A stretch of DNA of 64,000 bases from an uncultured Alphaproteobacteria bacterium (GCA_934271465.1 CAKQRQ010000005.1:1-64000); one strand, 5' to 3'. Shown: positions 16,346 to 26,027, counted from the first letter of the stretch. Numbers and translations: made by a program. The notes: a model not told the origin generated them from the sequence alone.

Positions 16346-17739
16346 TCTTTGCACAAAGTTTTGAATTCAGTTTCTTTGTGGCGGAGCATTTGTTCGTTTT
16401 CTCCGGTCAGAGGAGAAAATTTGCGGGCAATAGTATATTGCGGCAACAGCTTTTTGATTTCTTCAACGGGTCTGTCCCAAACGGTCGGCCTGAGGCGAAT
16501 GGCTTTACCTTGTCCGGCCGAGACTTTCGACGTCATTTCGCCAGTTGATGCATCTTCAAATTCAGCAAGATGCAATTTGATGACATCTAAATTGTCTGGA
16601 ATTAAAAATTCAATTTCTTCATTGCTGTTGATGTAATTACGAATTTCAAAAATAGCATCGTTATCCTGCCACTCAACCACGGAACCGGCGAATAACCAAT
16701 CTCCAAGAGTGCGGGTGTATTCATAATTTTGACTGATATTTGTGAGCTTTCCGTCGTGAAAACCGAGGCAGTATCCGCGGTTTTGCAAGGTATAGAGCTC
16801 GTTCATATAGGTGTGATAGTCCCATGTTTTTGGGGAACGATACCAATCGTCAATTGCTTTGCGATAGACGCGGGCTACCGTTCCAGCATAATATTCGGTT
16901 TTGTTTCGGCCCTCAACCTTGAGAGAATCGATGCCGATTGATAATAAATCGGGCAGACGGGGCATCAGGCACATATCTTTGGAGTTTAAGATATATCCGC
17001 CGTGTTCGTCTTCAACTACTTCAAAATATTCTCCGGGGCGAAATTCTTCCTCCAGTAAAAATTCAAAAGAATCTTTGTTATGTTCGTCAATCAATATTTC
17101 TTTGATTGTTCCGTCTTTCAGGCGCAGACGGAGTTTGTAGTGCCAGCGGCAGCAATGGGCGCATTTTCCCTGATTGGCCGAACGATCCGCCAGATAGTTT
17201 GAGATAAGACAGCGTCCCGAATAAGACATGCACATTGCGCCGTGCATAAATGTTTCAAGCAGGATATCAGGACATTTTTGGCGGATTTCTTTGAGTTCTT
17301 CAAAAGTGACTTCTCGTCCTAACACGCATAATTTGGCTCCTTGCGACTGCCAGAATTTGACGGCGGCCCAGGAACAGATGTTGGCTTGGGTTGAGACAAA
17401 AAGATTGAGCTCGGGGGCGTTTTGACGGACGTATTGAAAAACGCCGGGGTCTGCAATCAAAACGCCGTCGGGTTTCAGGGTTTTGAGCGTCTCCAAAAAT
17501 ACGGGAAGTTTTTCAATGTCTCGATTATGCATAAATAAATTAAGAGTGAGATATATTTTTTTGTGATGCGTATGGACAAACTCAATTCCTTCTTTGAGTT
17601 CTTCCAAAGAAAATTTGCTCTGTGCGCGCAGGCACATATCTGGTGTTCCCGCATAGACGGCATCGGCGCCGTAGAGAACGGCTGTTTTTAATTTGACCAG
17701 AGAACCGGCAGGCAATAAGAGTTCAGCTTTGTCCAACAT
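16342..17739 (-). CDS. trhP: U32 family protein, probable tRNA U34 hydroxylase (TrhP/YegQ-like)
   Basis: A 465-residue member of the peptidase-U32 family, whose studied members act in RNA hydroxylation rather than proteolysis. TrhP makes 5-hydroxyuridine at tRNA position 34. The N-terminal TIM-barrel start ELLLPAGSLVKLKTAVLYGADAVY is typical. The Fe-S cysteines lie in HGAMCMSYSGRC and GKCAHCCRW. A C-terminal beta-domain follows. Length and the NQGKCAHCCRW block favour the YegQ/TrhP branch over RlhA, which is longer. It is followed four bases downstream of its neighbour DUF3108, read in the same direction. Confidence 0.75.
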   Translation of the reverse strand: MLDKAELLLPAGSLVKLKTAVLYGADAVYAGTPDMCLRAQSKFSLEELKEGIEFVHTHHKKIYLTLNLFMHNRDIEKLPVFLETLKTLKPDGVLIADPGVFQYVRQNAPELNLFVSTQANICSWAAVKFWQSQGAKLCVLGREVTFEELKEIRQKCPDILLETFMHGAMCMSYSGRCLISNYLADRSANQGKCAHCCRWHYKLRLRLKDGTIKEILIDEHNKDSFEFLLEEEFRPGEYFEVVEDEHGGYILNSKDMCLMPRLPDLLSIGIDSLKVEGRNKTEYYAGTVARVYRKAIDDWYRSPKTWDYHTYMNELYTLQNRGYCLGFHDGKLTNISQNYEYTRTLGDWLFAGSVVEWQDNDAIFEIRNYINSNEEIEFLIPDNLDVIKLHLAEFEDASTGEMTSKVSAGQGKAIRLRPTVWDRPVEEIKKLLPQYTIARKFSPLTGENEQMLRHKETEFKTLCKD

Positions 17740-17742
17740 CTT

Positions 17743-18531
17743 TTAATCCTTAATCGTTATTTTTCCCGCATAGGCATTTAATTCGCCCAACGGGGTTTCT
17801 TTTATTTGAATCCGTGCAATGAAAGCATGTTTGGTTTTGTCGTCTTTTACAATCCAGAAGTAAATCGGTTTATTGGCGGAAAACTCCCAAAGCGTGTCGT
17901 CTTCTTCGGACAAAAGTTTGTCGATGTGGATAGAGCATTTTGAAGCTTTGCCGCTATAAGAAGAATGTTCGTTTTCGGAGAGTATGTCGGCTCCCTGATC
18001 GTTGGCGACAACGTCAAAACGCCGTTTTCCGTCATAGACGGCAAATCTGGCATGGCAGAAGCCGAGCTCATTATATTGTTTGGTCAGCTTGGCAAGGACG
18101 GTTTGCAAGTCAAATGTATCAGCCGGAGTGGGGCTTTTGTCAAAGGGGTGTTTTTTTTCTTTGCCGTTTTTGGAAGAGATGCGGTAAGAGGGTTCGCCGT
18201 TTTTATCAAAAAAGACTTTTTTCCCACGCGTATTAAAACGTGATTTTGACTCGTAATTATAATCTGTTGCAACCATCTTGCCGCCAATGATGTTTCCCGA
18301 TGTCCTGTATTCGGCGATAAATGGATACAGAGTATTAAAAAGTCCGTTTGTTTTAACGGTTGAGGTAATTTGATAGTTGGAGGGCGTCAAGGTATATGAA
18401 AATTCGGTTCGACTGGCGTCAAAAACACCAACCGTTACAAAAAAGTCGTGTTTAACTGAAAAGGCTTGCGCAGGAGTGTTCCATAAAAACATACTTAAAA
18501 AAAGGAGTGAAAATTTTTGTATCTTTTGCAT
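17743..18531 (-). CDS. DUF3108 domain secreted protein
   Basis: A 262-residue protein beginning with a signal peptide (MQKIQKFSLLFLSMFLWNTPAQAF; cleavage expected after AQA). The upstream in-frame start at 18573 would bury the signal, so I chose 18531. The mature part is a DUF3108-type beta-rich domain: SVKHDFFVTVGVFDA, then YQITSTVKTNGLFNTLYPF, then RFDVVA. DUF3108 proteins are probably periplasmic or outer-membrane-associated; the function is not established. It is divergent from ddl. Confidence 0.75.
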   Translation of the reverse strand: MQKIQKFSLLFLSMFLWNTPAQAFSVKHDFFVTVGVFDASRTEFSYTLTPSNYQITSTVKTNGLFNTLYPFIAEYRTSGNIIGGKMVATDYNYESKSRFNTRGKKVFFDKNGEPSYRISSKNGKEKKHPFDKSPTPADTFDLQTVLAKLTKQYNELGFCHARFAVYDGKRRFDVVANDQGADILSENEHSSYSGKASKCSIHIDKLLSEEDDTLWEFSANKPIYFWIVKDDKTKHAFIARIQIKETPLGELNAYAGKITIKD

Positions 18532-18601
18532 TTGCTTTATTCTTTCTTTACCATTTGAGGCATACCATATCATAAAAATTTATAATTTAAAGGAATTTAT
18601 C

Positions 18602-19513
18602 ATGCAAAAAAGAGTTTTGGTGTTGACGGGAGGCTTTTCGGCCGAACGGGAAGTATCGTTGTCATCAGGCAAAGATATTGCTAAGGCTTTGGAATTGAAA
18701 GGATACAAGGTCATTTTATATGATTTGTGCGATGCTTGGAATTTTGTCCGGCTTTTGAAGGAAGAACGTCCTGATGTTGTCTTTAACGGACTTTACGGAA
18801 ATTGGGGCGAGGACGGCACAGTGCAGGCTGTTCTTGATTTGCTCCAGATTCCTTATACACATTCGGGAATGAAAGCGTCTCTTTTGGGAATGGATAAGTA
18901 TTTGACCAAGAAAATTGCCAAGGAAAACGGTATTGCCGTTGCACCGAGTGAAAAAATGACGGCGCAGGAATTCTTCGACAAAGGGACGTCAATTGAGTTG
19001 CCCTATGTTGTCAAGCCTGTTTCGGACGGGTCGTCTGTCGGTGTGTTTATTGTCAAAAACAAAGATGATATTCAAAAGGTTTCGTATGAGGATCCTACTC
19101 GGGAGATTTTAGTTGAAAAGTATATTCCGGGACATGAGCTGACGGTTATGTGTTTGGAAGGGAAAGCTTATGTTGTGACGGAATTGAAAGCCTCTGATGA
19201 GTTTTATGACTATAAAGCCAAGTATACAAATGGCGTGACAAAACATATTCTGCCGGCTGAAATTCCAGATGATGTTGCCGAAATTTGCAAGAGATATGCC
19301 GAAAAGCTGCATCGGGCTTTAGGGTGCCGCAGCGTTTCGCGAATCGATTTGAGATGGAATGAAAAAGACGGGGTTATCTTTTTGGAAATTAATACAAATC
19401 CGGGGATGACATCTTTATCATTGGTTCCCGAACAGGCTAAATTTGCCGGAATCGGCTATGCGGATTTGTGTGCTAAATTGGTTGAAAATGCGAGCTGCCG
19501 CAAGAGAGTGTGA
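18602..19513 (+). CDS. ddl: D-alanine--D-alanine ligase
   Basis: ATP-grasp ligase making the D-Ala-D-Ala of peptidoglycan stem peptides. The 303 residues start at MQKRVLVLTGGFSAEREVSLSSG with AAAGGA upstream; the frame is open 75 codons further but that part is antisense to the DUF3108 leader. Motifs include GWGEDGTVQAVLDL, PYVVKPVSDGSSVGV, EKYIPGHELTV, SRIDLRW and LEINTNPGMTSLSLVPEQA. Its stop is immediately followed by the miaA ATG. It opens a rightward wall-synthesis run. Confidence 0.95.
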   Translation: MQKRVLVLTGGFSAEREVSLSSGKDIAKALELKGYKVILYDLCDAWNFVRLLKEERPDVVFNGLYGNWGEDGTVQAVLDLLQIPYTHSGMKASLLGMDKYLTKKIAKENGIAVAPSEKMTAQEFFDKGTSIELPYVVKPVSDGSSVGVFIVKNKDDIQKVSYEDPTREILVEKYIPGHELTVMCLEGKAYVVTELKASDEFYDYKAKYTNGVTKHILPAEIPDDVAEICKRYAEKLHRALGCRSVSRIDLRWNEKDGVIFLEINTNPGMTSLSLVPEQAKFAGIGYADLCAKLVENASCRKRV

Positions 19514-20419
19514 ATGATTGAACTGACAGGTTTGACAAAGAAAACTGTTTTGGTCATTGCCGGTCCGACGGGATCCGGTAAATCCGGTTTAGCTTTGGAG
19601 TTGGCTAAACAATATAACGGGGTTGTTATCAATGCCGATTCAATGCAAATTTATCAGGAAACACCGATCTTATCCGCAGCTCCGACTGACGCGGATAAAC
19701 AGCAAGTCCCTCATCTGCTGTATGAAATCTTTCCTGCTTCCAAAAGGGGGGCTGTTTCCGAATGGGTGCAGTTGGCGGTTGAGGCTGTTCGAAATACATG
19801 GAAGGAGGGCAAACTTCCTATTCTTGTTGGTGGAACAGGGTTTTATTTGGAAAGCTTGATTGCGGGAGTGTCGCCGATTCCGGAAACGCCGCCGAAAGTC
19901 AAAAAACAGGTCGCCGAATTGTTTGAAAAAGGCGGCGTCGCGTTTTGCTATTCTACCCTTCAGAAAGAAGATCCTAGAGGAGCTGCAAGGGTTTGTCCCA
20001 CCGATACGACGCGCGTCAGACGTGCTTTGGAAATTTTCAGGGCAACGGGAAAATCTATTGCAGACTGGTTTGAACTTCCTATGGTAAAACCTCTTGCCGA
20101 GGCTGATTTCAGAATTATTGCATTGCTTCCGGCTTTGTCTGAATTGGAAGATAAATGCAATAAAAGATTTGATGAAATGATGGATAAAGGGGCTTTGAAA
20201 GAAGTTGAGCGGTTGATGTCGGTTGGACTTGAGGAGAGCCTTCCTGCAATGAAAGCCATCGGGGTGCCTGAACTATCAAAATACCTTCAAGGCCATTGTC
20301 CTTTGGAAGAGGCTGTTTCTTTGGCTAAACTTCATACAAGGCAATATGCCAAACGCCAGCTGACATGGTTTCGGAACAGGTTAAAAAAACTTCCGGCGAC
20401 TTTTTTGCAAAGAGAATAA
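19514..20419 (+). CDS. miaA: tRNA dimethylallyltransferase
   Basis: Transfers the dimethylallyl group to A37 of tRNAs reading UNN codons, making the substrate for MiaB (5.3-6.7 kb here). The 301 residues show the P-loop GPTGSGKSGLALELAK, VVINADSMQIYQETPILSAAPT, PILVGGTGFYLESLI and the C-terminal KLHTRQYAKRQLTWFRN tRNA-binding motif. It starts directly on the ddl stop codon, so the two are coupled. Pairing miaA with ddl is not usual and may be specific to this lineage. Confidence 0.94.
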   Translation: MIELTGLTKKTVLVIAGPTGSGKSGLALELAKQYNGVVINADSMQIYQETPILSAAPTDADKQQVPHLLYEIFPASKRGAVSEWVQLAVEAVRNTWKEGKLPILVGGTGFYLESLIAGVSPIPETPPKVKKQVAELFEKGGVAFCYSTLQKEDPRGAARVCPTDTTRVRRALEIFRATGKSIADWFELPMVKPLAEADFRIIALLPALSELEDKCNKRFDEMMDKGALKEVERLMSVGLEESLPAMKAIGVPELSKYLQGHCPLEEAVSLAKLHTRQYAKRQLTWFRNRLKKLPATFLQRE

Positions 20420-20444
20420 TTTTTGATGTTAACAAAGTAATTTC

Positions 20445-20474
20445 TTGTTGCATCATGTTGTATATCGTTATAAA
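20445..20474 (+). promoter_or_regulatory. Candidate promoter for mreB
   Basis: TTGTTG (20445-20450) and TATAAA (20469-20474) are 18 bases apart, 39 bases before the mreB start. Confidence 0.4.
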
Positions 20475-20513
20475 AAATAAACAGGATTTAAATTTAATGC
20501 GGAGAATAAGTGA

Positions 20514-21554
20514 ATGCTTTCGAAATTGATGGGGTGGCTGTCTGCCGATATGGCTATTGATTTGGGAACGGCCAATACTCTTGTTTATGTAAAAGGAAAA
20601 GGTATCGTTTTGAACGAGCCTTCTGTTGTTGCAATTGAGGAATATCGCGGGAAAAAACAAGTTTTGGCCGTTGGTAATGAGGCAAAACAAATGCTCGGCC
20701 GCACACCGGGGAATATTCATGCTATCCGCCCGTTGAGAGATGGTGTTATTGCCGATTTTGAAATTGCCGAAGAAATGATTAAGTATTTTATCCGCAAGGT
20801 TCATAATCACCGCCGTTTTGCCATGCCAATGATTATTGTTTGCGTTCCGTCCGGATCAACGGCTGTTGAACGCCGTGCCATTCAGGAATCTGCCGAGGCG
20901 GCTGGGGCTCGTAAAGTTTGGTTGATTGAGGAACCGATGGCCGCTGCGATAGGTGCTGATTTGCCCGTTACGGAGCCGACAGGTTCTATGGTTGTTGATA
21001 TCGGAGGAGGCACAACAGAAGTTGCCGTTTTGTCTTTGGGTGGAATTGTTTATGCCCGTTCGGTTCGTGTCGGCGGAGATAAGATGGATGATGCAATTAT
21101 TTCGTATATTCGCCGCAATCATAACCTGTTGGTTGGTGAAGGCAGCGCTGAGAAAATCAAAAAAGAAATCGGTTCTGCTTGTGTTCCTGAAAAAGGCGAT
21201 GGGCGCACTTATGAGATTAAAGGTCGTGATTTGATGAACGGTGTTCCAAAGGAGATTATTATTTCGGAGCGTCAGGTTGCTGAAGCTTTGGCCGAACCCG
21301 TGTCGCAGATTGTTGAGGCCGTTAAGGTTGCTTTGGAACATACGGCTCCTGAGTTGGCTGCCGATATTGTGGACAAAGGAATCGTCTTGACCGGCGGCGG
21401 AGCGCTTTTGGCTAATTTGGATCAGGTCTTGCGCAACGCAACAGGGCTTCCTGTTTCATTAGCGGAGACGCCGTTGGCCTGCGTTGTTAAAGGAACAGGG
21501 AAGGCTTTGGAAGAAATCGGGCGACTGAGAAGCATTTTGTCTTCAATGTATTAA
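20514..21554 (+). CDS. mreB: Rod shape-determining protein MreB
   Basis: Actin-like ATPase that orients lateral wall synthesis. The 346-residue length and sequence are canonical: SADMAIDLGTANTLVYVKGKGIVLNEPSVVA, VCVPSGSTAVERRAI, EEPMAAAIGADLPV, VVDIGGGTTEVAVLSLGGIV and LTGGGALLANLD. GGAG lies nine bases before the ATG. The N-terminal MLSKLMGWLSADM is a probable membrane-binding amphipathic helix. It is followed by mreC, mreD, mrdA and rodA in the standard order. Confidence 0.97.
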   Translation: MLSKLMGWLSADMAIDLGTANTLVYVKGKGIVLNEPSVVAIEEYRGKKQVLAVGNEAKQMLGRTPGNIHAIRPLRDGVIADFEIAEEMIKYFIRKVHNHRRFAMPMIIVCVPSGSTAVERRAIQESAEAAGARKVWLIEEPMAAAIGADLPVTEPTGSMVVDIGGGTTEVAVLSLGGIVYARSVRVGGDKMDDAIISYIRRNHNLLVGEGSAEKIKKEIGSACVPEKGDGRTYEIKGRDLMNGVPKEIIISERQVAEALAEPVSQIVEAVKVALEHTAPELAADIVDKGIVLTGGGALLANLDQVLRNATGLPVSLAETPLACVVKGTGKALEEIGRLRSILSSMY

Positions 21555-21572
21555 TCGATTTTGTTTTATCTC

Positions 21573-21603
21573 AAAGAGCCTGTTTATGAAGAGCAGGCTC
21601 TTT
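21573..21603 (+). terminator. Hairpin between mreB and mreC (attenuator or processing site)
   Basis: A perfect 10-bp stem (AAAGAGCCTG / CAGGCTCTTT) with an 11-base loop is followed only by a short T run that is part of the stem, so termination should be partial. It would let mreB be expressed above mreC-rodA, either by attenuation or by protecting the mreB 3' end. Confidence 0.6.
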
Positions 21604-21632
21604 GACTTCAAACTCAACAAAAGGATATCTTT

Positions 21633-22490
21633 ATGAAACGCCGCAGAAGTTTGTTTTTGCATCTTAATCAACTGAAACTGCTTGCTAAAAAGTTTGCGCT
21701 GGTTATTTTGTTCTTAGCGGCGCTTATTTTAATGTTGTTGAGTAAGAACCATTCTCCAACGGTTGACCAGTCCGGCAATGTGGCCACGGGAATTGTCGCT
21801 CCTATCGTCGATGTTTTGGTTTCTCCGGCTAAAGTTTTGGCTCATGGATATGATTATTTCAGCGAATTGAAGCAAATTAAAGCCGATAATACGCTGCTCA
21901 GGGAAGAGAATAGGCAGTTGCGGGTTTTACAAGATAAATATAAAGCCTTAGAAATTGAAAATAAATTATTGGCGGATTTGTTGAATTATGTTCCGTTACC
22001 TAAGGCCGACTTTATTTCGGCTCGGGTTGTTGCTGAGGAAAATGATACCTTTGCCCATTCTATGTTGGCTTATGTTGATGACAAATCTGTCGAAAAGGGA
22101 GATGTTGTCTTATCTAACCGAGGGCTTGTAGGGCGTATAGACAAAGTTGCCCGTTCATATGCCAAAATTATTTTGTTGACGGATATTAACTCCAAGATAC
22201 CTGTCGTCATTGAAAAAACACGAATTAGAGGGATTTTATCGGGAGATAACACGACGCATCCGAAACTTATTTTTACGCCGCTTGATTCTGACATCAATGT
22301 AGGGGACAGAATTGTTACTTCGGGTGTTTCCGGTATTTTTCCGGCGGGGATTCCCGTTGGGCAGGTTATTTCTGTTTCGAAAAATGAAATAAGGGTTAAG
22401 CCGTTTGCTTTTTTGGAGCGTTTGGAATATGTTAAAATTGTTAAATATGGTATAGGCGGATTGTTGGAAACGGACAAAGGACAAGAGTAA
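21633..22490 (+). CDS. mreC: Rod shape-determining protein MreC
   Basis: Bitopic Rod-complex protein that activates PBP2. The 285 residues have a cytoplasmic N-terminus, one membrane helix (LVILFLAALILMLL, about 25-42), a coiled coil (ELKQIKADNTLLREENRQLRVLQDKYKALEIENK) and a periplasmic beta domain with FISARVV, VVLSNRGLVGRID, VTSGVSGIFPAGIPVG. AAAGGA precedes the ATG. Confidence 0.93.
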   Translation: MKRRRSLFLHLNQLKLLAKKFALVILFLAALILMLLSKNHSPTVDQSGNVATGIVAPIVDVLVSPAKVLAHGYDYFSELKQIKADNTLLREENRQLRVLQDKYKALEIENKLLADLLNYVPLPKADFISARVVAEENDTFAHSMLAYVDDKSVEKGDVVLSNRGLVGRIDKVARSYAKIILLTDINSKIPVVIEKTRIRGILSGDNTTHPKLIFTPLDSDINVGDRIVTSGVSGIFPAGIPVGQVISVSKNEIRVKPFAFLERLEYVKIVKYGIGGLLETDKGQE

Positions 22491-23012
22491 ATGCAAGAGG
22501 ACTTTGACGAAAATGTTGTATCCCTTTTTCAAAAGTCGCTGCCGTTTGTGTCGTCGGCTGCGTTTATGTTGCTGTCTTATATTCCGTTGAATGTGGCTTT
22601 GTTTAATAATGTGCGGCCGGATTTGGGGCTTGTTTGTGTTTATTTTTGGATTTTGCACCGGCCGGATTTGTTTAATTTGGTTTCGCTGGTGTTGTTGGGG
22701 GTGCTGAATGCGGCTGTGAGTTCGGCTCTTCCGGGCGCGGGGTTATTGGCTTATTTGACGATGTATGTTTTGATTTATAATACACAAAAGTTTTTTAATG
22801 CGAAGCCGTTTGTTGTGATTTGGTATGGTTTTATTGCCTTGTCTTTGGCAACAATGTTGATTAAATGGTTGGTCGTATCTGTTTATTACAGCCAGTTTTT
22901 GCCCCTCTCTATTTTGATGTTCAGCTATCTTATCGGGGTGGCGGTCTATCCGCTGGTGTCGGCCGTGTTGGCTTTTTTGCAAAATCGTTTTATTCAGGAT
23001 GAAGGTTTATGA
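22491..23012 (+). CDS. mreD: Rod shape-determining protein MreD
   Basis: A 173-residue membrane protein with five or six hydrophobic segments, in the conserved position between mreC and mrdA. The sequence RPDLGLVCVYFWILHRPDLF matches the MreD signature region (P-x-[LF]-x-L-x3-[FY]-x-W). Its ATG follows the mreC stop codon without a gap, and its TGA overlaps the mrdA ATG. Confidence 0.88.
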   Translation: MQEDFDENVVSLFQKSLPFVSSAAFMLLSYIPLNVALFNNVRPDLGLVCVYFWILHRPDLFNLVSLVLLGVLNAAVSSALPGAGLLAYLTMYVLIYNTQKFFNAKPFVVIWYGFIALSLATMLIKWLVVSVYYSQFLPLSILMFSYLIGVAVYPLVSAVLAFLQNRFIQDEGL

Positions 23013-24832
23013 ATCGAGACAATGATAAAGGAAAAGTTTTGATCCAACGCTCTCTCATCTTGGGTGGTGCGCAGCTTTTTTTACTTTTTTTACTAATCTT
23101 TAGGTTGTATTATTTGCAGGTTTATCAGGCAGATAAATACAAAACTTTGGCTGATGAGAACAGAATTTCGACACGGCTTTTGATTCCGCCGCGGGGAATT
23201 ATTTATGACAGGCATCAGGTTTTGCTGGCGGGGAATAAACAAAATTTTCAGGCGTTGATGGTTGCCGAACAAACGACAAATATTGATGAAACGTTGAATT
23301 CCTTTAAAAAAATTATGCCGTTGAGTGAAGATGAGGAAAAACGAATCCGTAAGGATTTAAAACGCAACCGCAGTTTTGTTCCTGTCAGAATCAAAGAAAA
23401 TCTGACATGGGAACAGGCGTCACAGGTGCTGCTTAATGCGCCTGATCTTCCGGGGGTTATTATTGATGAGGGATTGTCAAGATTTTATCCTTATCAAGAA
23501 ATGTTTGCGCATGTTATCGGGTATGTTTCGGCAGTTTCGGAAACAGATGTCAAAGATGAACCGTTGCTTGAAGTTCCAGGGTTTAAAATCGGAAAGTCCG
23601 GAATTGAACGGCTGTATGAAAAAGAACTGCGCGGAAAATCCGGAAACTTGAAATTGGAAGTCAATGCTCTCGGGCGGATTATGAAGGAGATAGAACGTGT
23701 CGACGGAATTCCCGGAAACAGAATCGATTTGAGTCTTGATCTTAGACTGCAGCAAAAAGCGTATGAGCTCTTGGGAGAAGAAAGCGGCGCAATTGTAATG
23801 ATTAAGGTGGACACGGGGGAGATTTTGGCTTTTGCGTCGGCTCCGTCATTTGATCCAAATATGTTTACGGGCGGATTGTCGGTTGAAGATTGGAAAATGC
23901 TCAGCTCAGATGAAAAAAAGCCTTTGTTAAACAAGGCTGTTTCGGGACTCTATTCTCCTGGATCAACCTTTAAGATGGTTGTGGCGTTGGCAGGGCTTGA
24001 AAGCGGCTTGATAGCCAGACAAACACGTTCTTTTTGTGCTGGAAAAATGAGCTTGGGAAACCATTTGTTCCATTGCTGGAAAGAACATGGGCACGGCTAT
24101 TTAGATGTTGTGCAGGCTTTGCAGCATTCTTGCGATATTTTCTTTTATGAGGCTGCTCAAAAAATCGGTATCAATAAAATTGCCGCAATGGCCCGACGTT
24201 TTGGATTCGGAGCCAAAACGAATATCGGAATTGAAAACGAAAAAGATGGACTTATTCCTGATGCTGAGTGGAAAAGGCGGCGTTTCGGCGAGCCTTGGCA
24301 GCAGGGAGAAAGTATGATTTCGGGTATTGGACAAGGATACATTTTGACGACGCCGATTCAGCTTGCTGTCATGGTTTCGCGCATTGCTAACGGCGGGTAT
24401 GAGATACAGCCTACTTTCAAAAAAATAACAGATGCCAATCGTCCAGAATTAAAAAAGATGGGGTTGTCTTCTCAGAATCTGGAATTGGTCAGGCAGGGAA
24501 TGTATGATGTTGTCAATACTCCGGGAGGAACGGCGCTCGGTGCTCGATTTGATTTTTATGGGCAAAAAATGGCCGGTAAAACGGGGACAACGCAAGTTAG
24601 GCGCATCAGCTTGAAAGAACGTCAAACGAGAGTTTTGAGGCAGGATGAACTTCCTTGGAAATACCGCAATCATGCGTTGTTTGTCGGGTTTGCTCCGTAT
24701 GATTCTCCTAAATACGGCATAGCTGTTTTGGTGGAACATGGCGGGTCGGGGTCGTCTGTTGCGGCGCCGATGGGGGGTAAAATGCTTTTGGAGGCCTTAA
24801 AACTTGATGCAACAGATAAACCGGTGGAATAA
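23009..24832 (+). CDS. mrdA: Penicillin-binding protein 2 (peptidoglycan transpeptidase)
   Basis: Class B PBP that cross-links lateral wall peptidoglycan in the Rod complex. The 607 residues show a single N-terminal membrane helix (about 17-37), the dimerisation domain with RGIIYDRHQVLLA and the transpeptidase domain with active Ser319 in STFK (319-322), SCD at 374-376 and KTGT at 524-527. The tail holds FVGFAPYDSPKYGIAVLVEHGGSGS. It overlaps mreD by four bases. Confidence 0.95.
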   Translation: MNRDNDKGKVLIQRSLILGGAQLFLLFLLIFRLYYLQVYQADKYKTLADENRISTRLLIPPRGIIYDRHQVLLAGNKQNFQALMVAEQTTNIDETLNSFKKIMPLSEDEEKRIRKDLKRNRSFVPVRIKENLTWEQASQVLLNAPDLPGVIIDEGLSRFYPYQEMFAHVIGYVSAVSETDVKDEPLLEVPGFKIGKSGIERLYEKELRGKSGNLKLEVNALGRIMKEIERVDGIPGNRIDLSLDLRLQQKAYELLGEESGAIVMIKVDTGEILAFASAPSFDPNMFTGGLSVEDWKMLSSDEKKPLLNKAVSGLYSPGSTFKMVVALAGLESGLIARQTRSFCAGKMSLGNHLFHCWKEHGHGYLDVVQALQHSCDIFFYEAAQKIGINKIAAMARRFGFGAKTNIGIENEKDGLIPDAEWKRRRFGEPWQQGESMISGIGQGYILTTPIQLAVMVSRIANGGYEIQPTFKKITDANRPELKKMGLSSQNLELVRQGMYDVVNTPGGTALGARFDFYGQKMAGKTGTTQVRRISLKERQTRVLRQDELPWKYRNHALFVGFAPYDSPKYGIAVLVEHGGSGSSVAAPMGGKMLLEALKLDATDKPVE

Positions 24833-24834
24833 AA

Positions 24835-25974
24835 ATGTATAAAGCTTATGAAACAAGTTTTCGGGCACAGAGCCTGAGTTTTAAGGAAAGATTTTGGGGA
24901 ATCAGCTTTTCTTATGTCTTGTTGATTACAATTTTGGCCGCTATCGGCATTGTGATGCTTTATTCGGCGGCTAACGGGCATTGGCGGCCGTGGGCTTTGC
25001 AGCATTTGGCTCGTTTCGGGCTTGGGTTTGCAATGATGATGTTTATGGCATTTGTTGATGTTCGTTGGTTTTTGCGATACGCATATTTGTTTTATTTTGC
25101 GGTGTTGGCGCTGCTTATTATTGTTGAAATCGGCGGGCATATTGGTATGGGGGCGCAAAGGTGGATTGACCTTAAGTTTATGAAACTTCAGCCTTCCGAG
25201 TTGATGAAAATTGCACTTGTTTTGGCTTTGGCTCGGTATTTTAATGCAACAACGCTTCAAAATATTGAAACGGTTAAAGGCATTATTGTTCCGGCGTTGT
25301 TGGTTATGGTTCCGGTAGCGTTGGTTTTGGTTCAGCCTGATTTGGGAACGGCTTTGATGCTTTTGTTTACAGCGGTTGCCATGTTTTTTGCCGTCGGGGT
25401 TCAGATATGGAAATTTGCCGTTGTTGTTTTTGTCGGTATTATTTCATTGCCAGTTGGCTGGCACTTTTTGCATACATATCAAAAAAACAGGGTGCTGACG
25501 TTTTTGGATCCGGAACGGGATCCGTTGGGGGCGGGGTATCATATTATTCAGTCCAAAATTGCTTTGGGATCCGGCGGTATTTTTGGTAAAGGTTTTTTGA
25601 ACGGCACGCAAAGCCACCTTAATTTTTTGCCTGAGAAGCATACCGATTTTATCTTTACGATGCTTTCGGAGGAGTTTGGTATGATTGGGGCTGTGGCTGT
25701 TGTTTTTATTAATTTTCTGATTATTGCTTACAGTTTTATTTTTGCTCTTCGGAGTTCAAGCTATTTCGGAAAATTGATGGCTATCGGTTTGGCAACCAGC
25801 TATTTTTTGTATGTCATCATCAATATTGCGATGGTTTTGGGGCTCTTGCCGGTTGTAGGGGTTCCGCTGCCGTTGATTTCATATGGTGGAACGGTTATGC
25901 TTTCGGTTATGACCGGATTCGGGATTATTTTGGCTGTGAATACAAACCGAAATATTAATATCGGAAAAGACTAA
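24835..25974 (+). CDS. rodA: Peptidoglycan glycosyltransferase RodA (SEDS family)
   Basis: Multi-pass SEDS polymerase that works with PBP2. The 379 residues hold about ten membrane helices. SEDS landmarks are LDPERDPLGAGYHIIQSKIALGSGG (the loop with the catalytic Asp region) and EKHTDFIFTMLSEEFGMIG, with LPLISYGGTVMLSVM near the end. The ATG lies two bases after the mrdA stop, closing the mreBCD-mrdA-rodA cluster. Confidence 0.95.
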   Translation: MYKAYETSFRAQSLSFKERFWGISFSYVLLITILAAIGIVMLYSAANGHWRPWALQHLARFGLGFAMMMFMAFVDVRWFLRYAYLFYFAVLALLIIVEIGGHIGMGAQRWIDLKFMKLQPSELMKIALVLALARYFNATTLQNIETVKGIIVPALLVMVPVALVLVQPDLGTALMLLFTAVAMFFAVGVQIWKFAVVVFVGIISLPVGWHFLHTYQKNRVLTFLDPERDPLGAGYHIIQSKIALGSGGIFGKGFLNGTQSHLNFLPEKHTDFIFTMLSEEFGMIGAVAVVFINFLIIAYSFIFALRSSSYFGKLMAIGLATSYFLYVIINIAMVLGLLPVVGVPLPLISYGGTVMLSVMTGFGIILAVNTNRNINIGKD

Positions 25975-25997
25975 GTAGGAAAACAAAGGATATTTTC

Positions 25998-26027
25998 TTG
26001 CTTTTGAGGATGAAAGTGGTTTAAAAT
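25998..26027 (+). promoter_or_regulatory. Candidate promoter for the degenerate GGDEF-EAL pair
   Basis: TTGCTT (25998-26003) and TAAAAT (26022-26027) are 18 bases apart in the 82-base gap after rodA. The pair may thus have its own promoter as well as read-through from the Rod operon. Confidence 0.35.
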
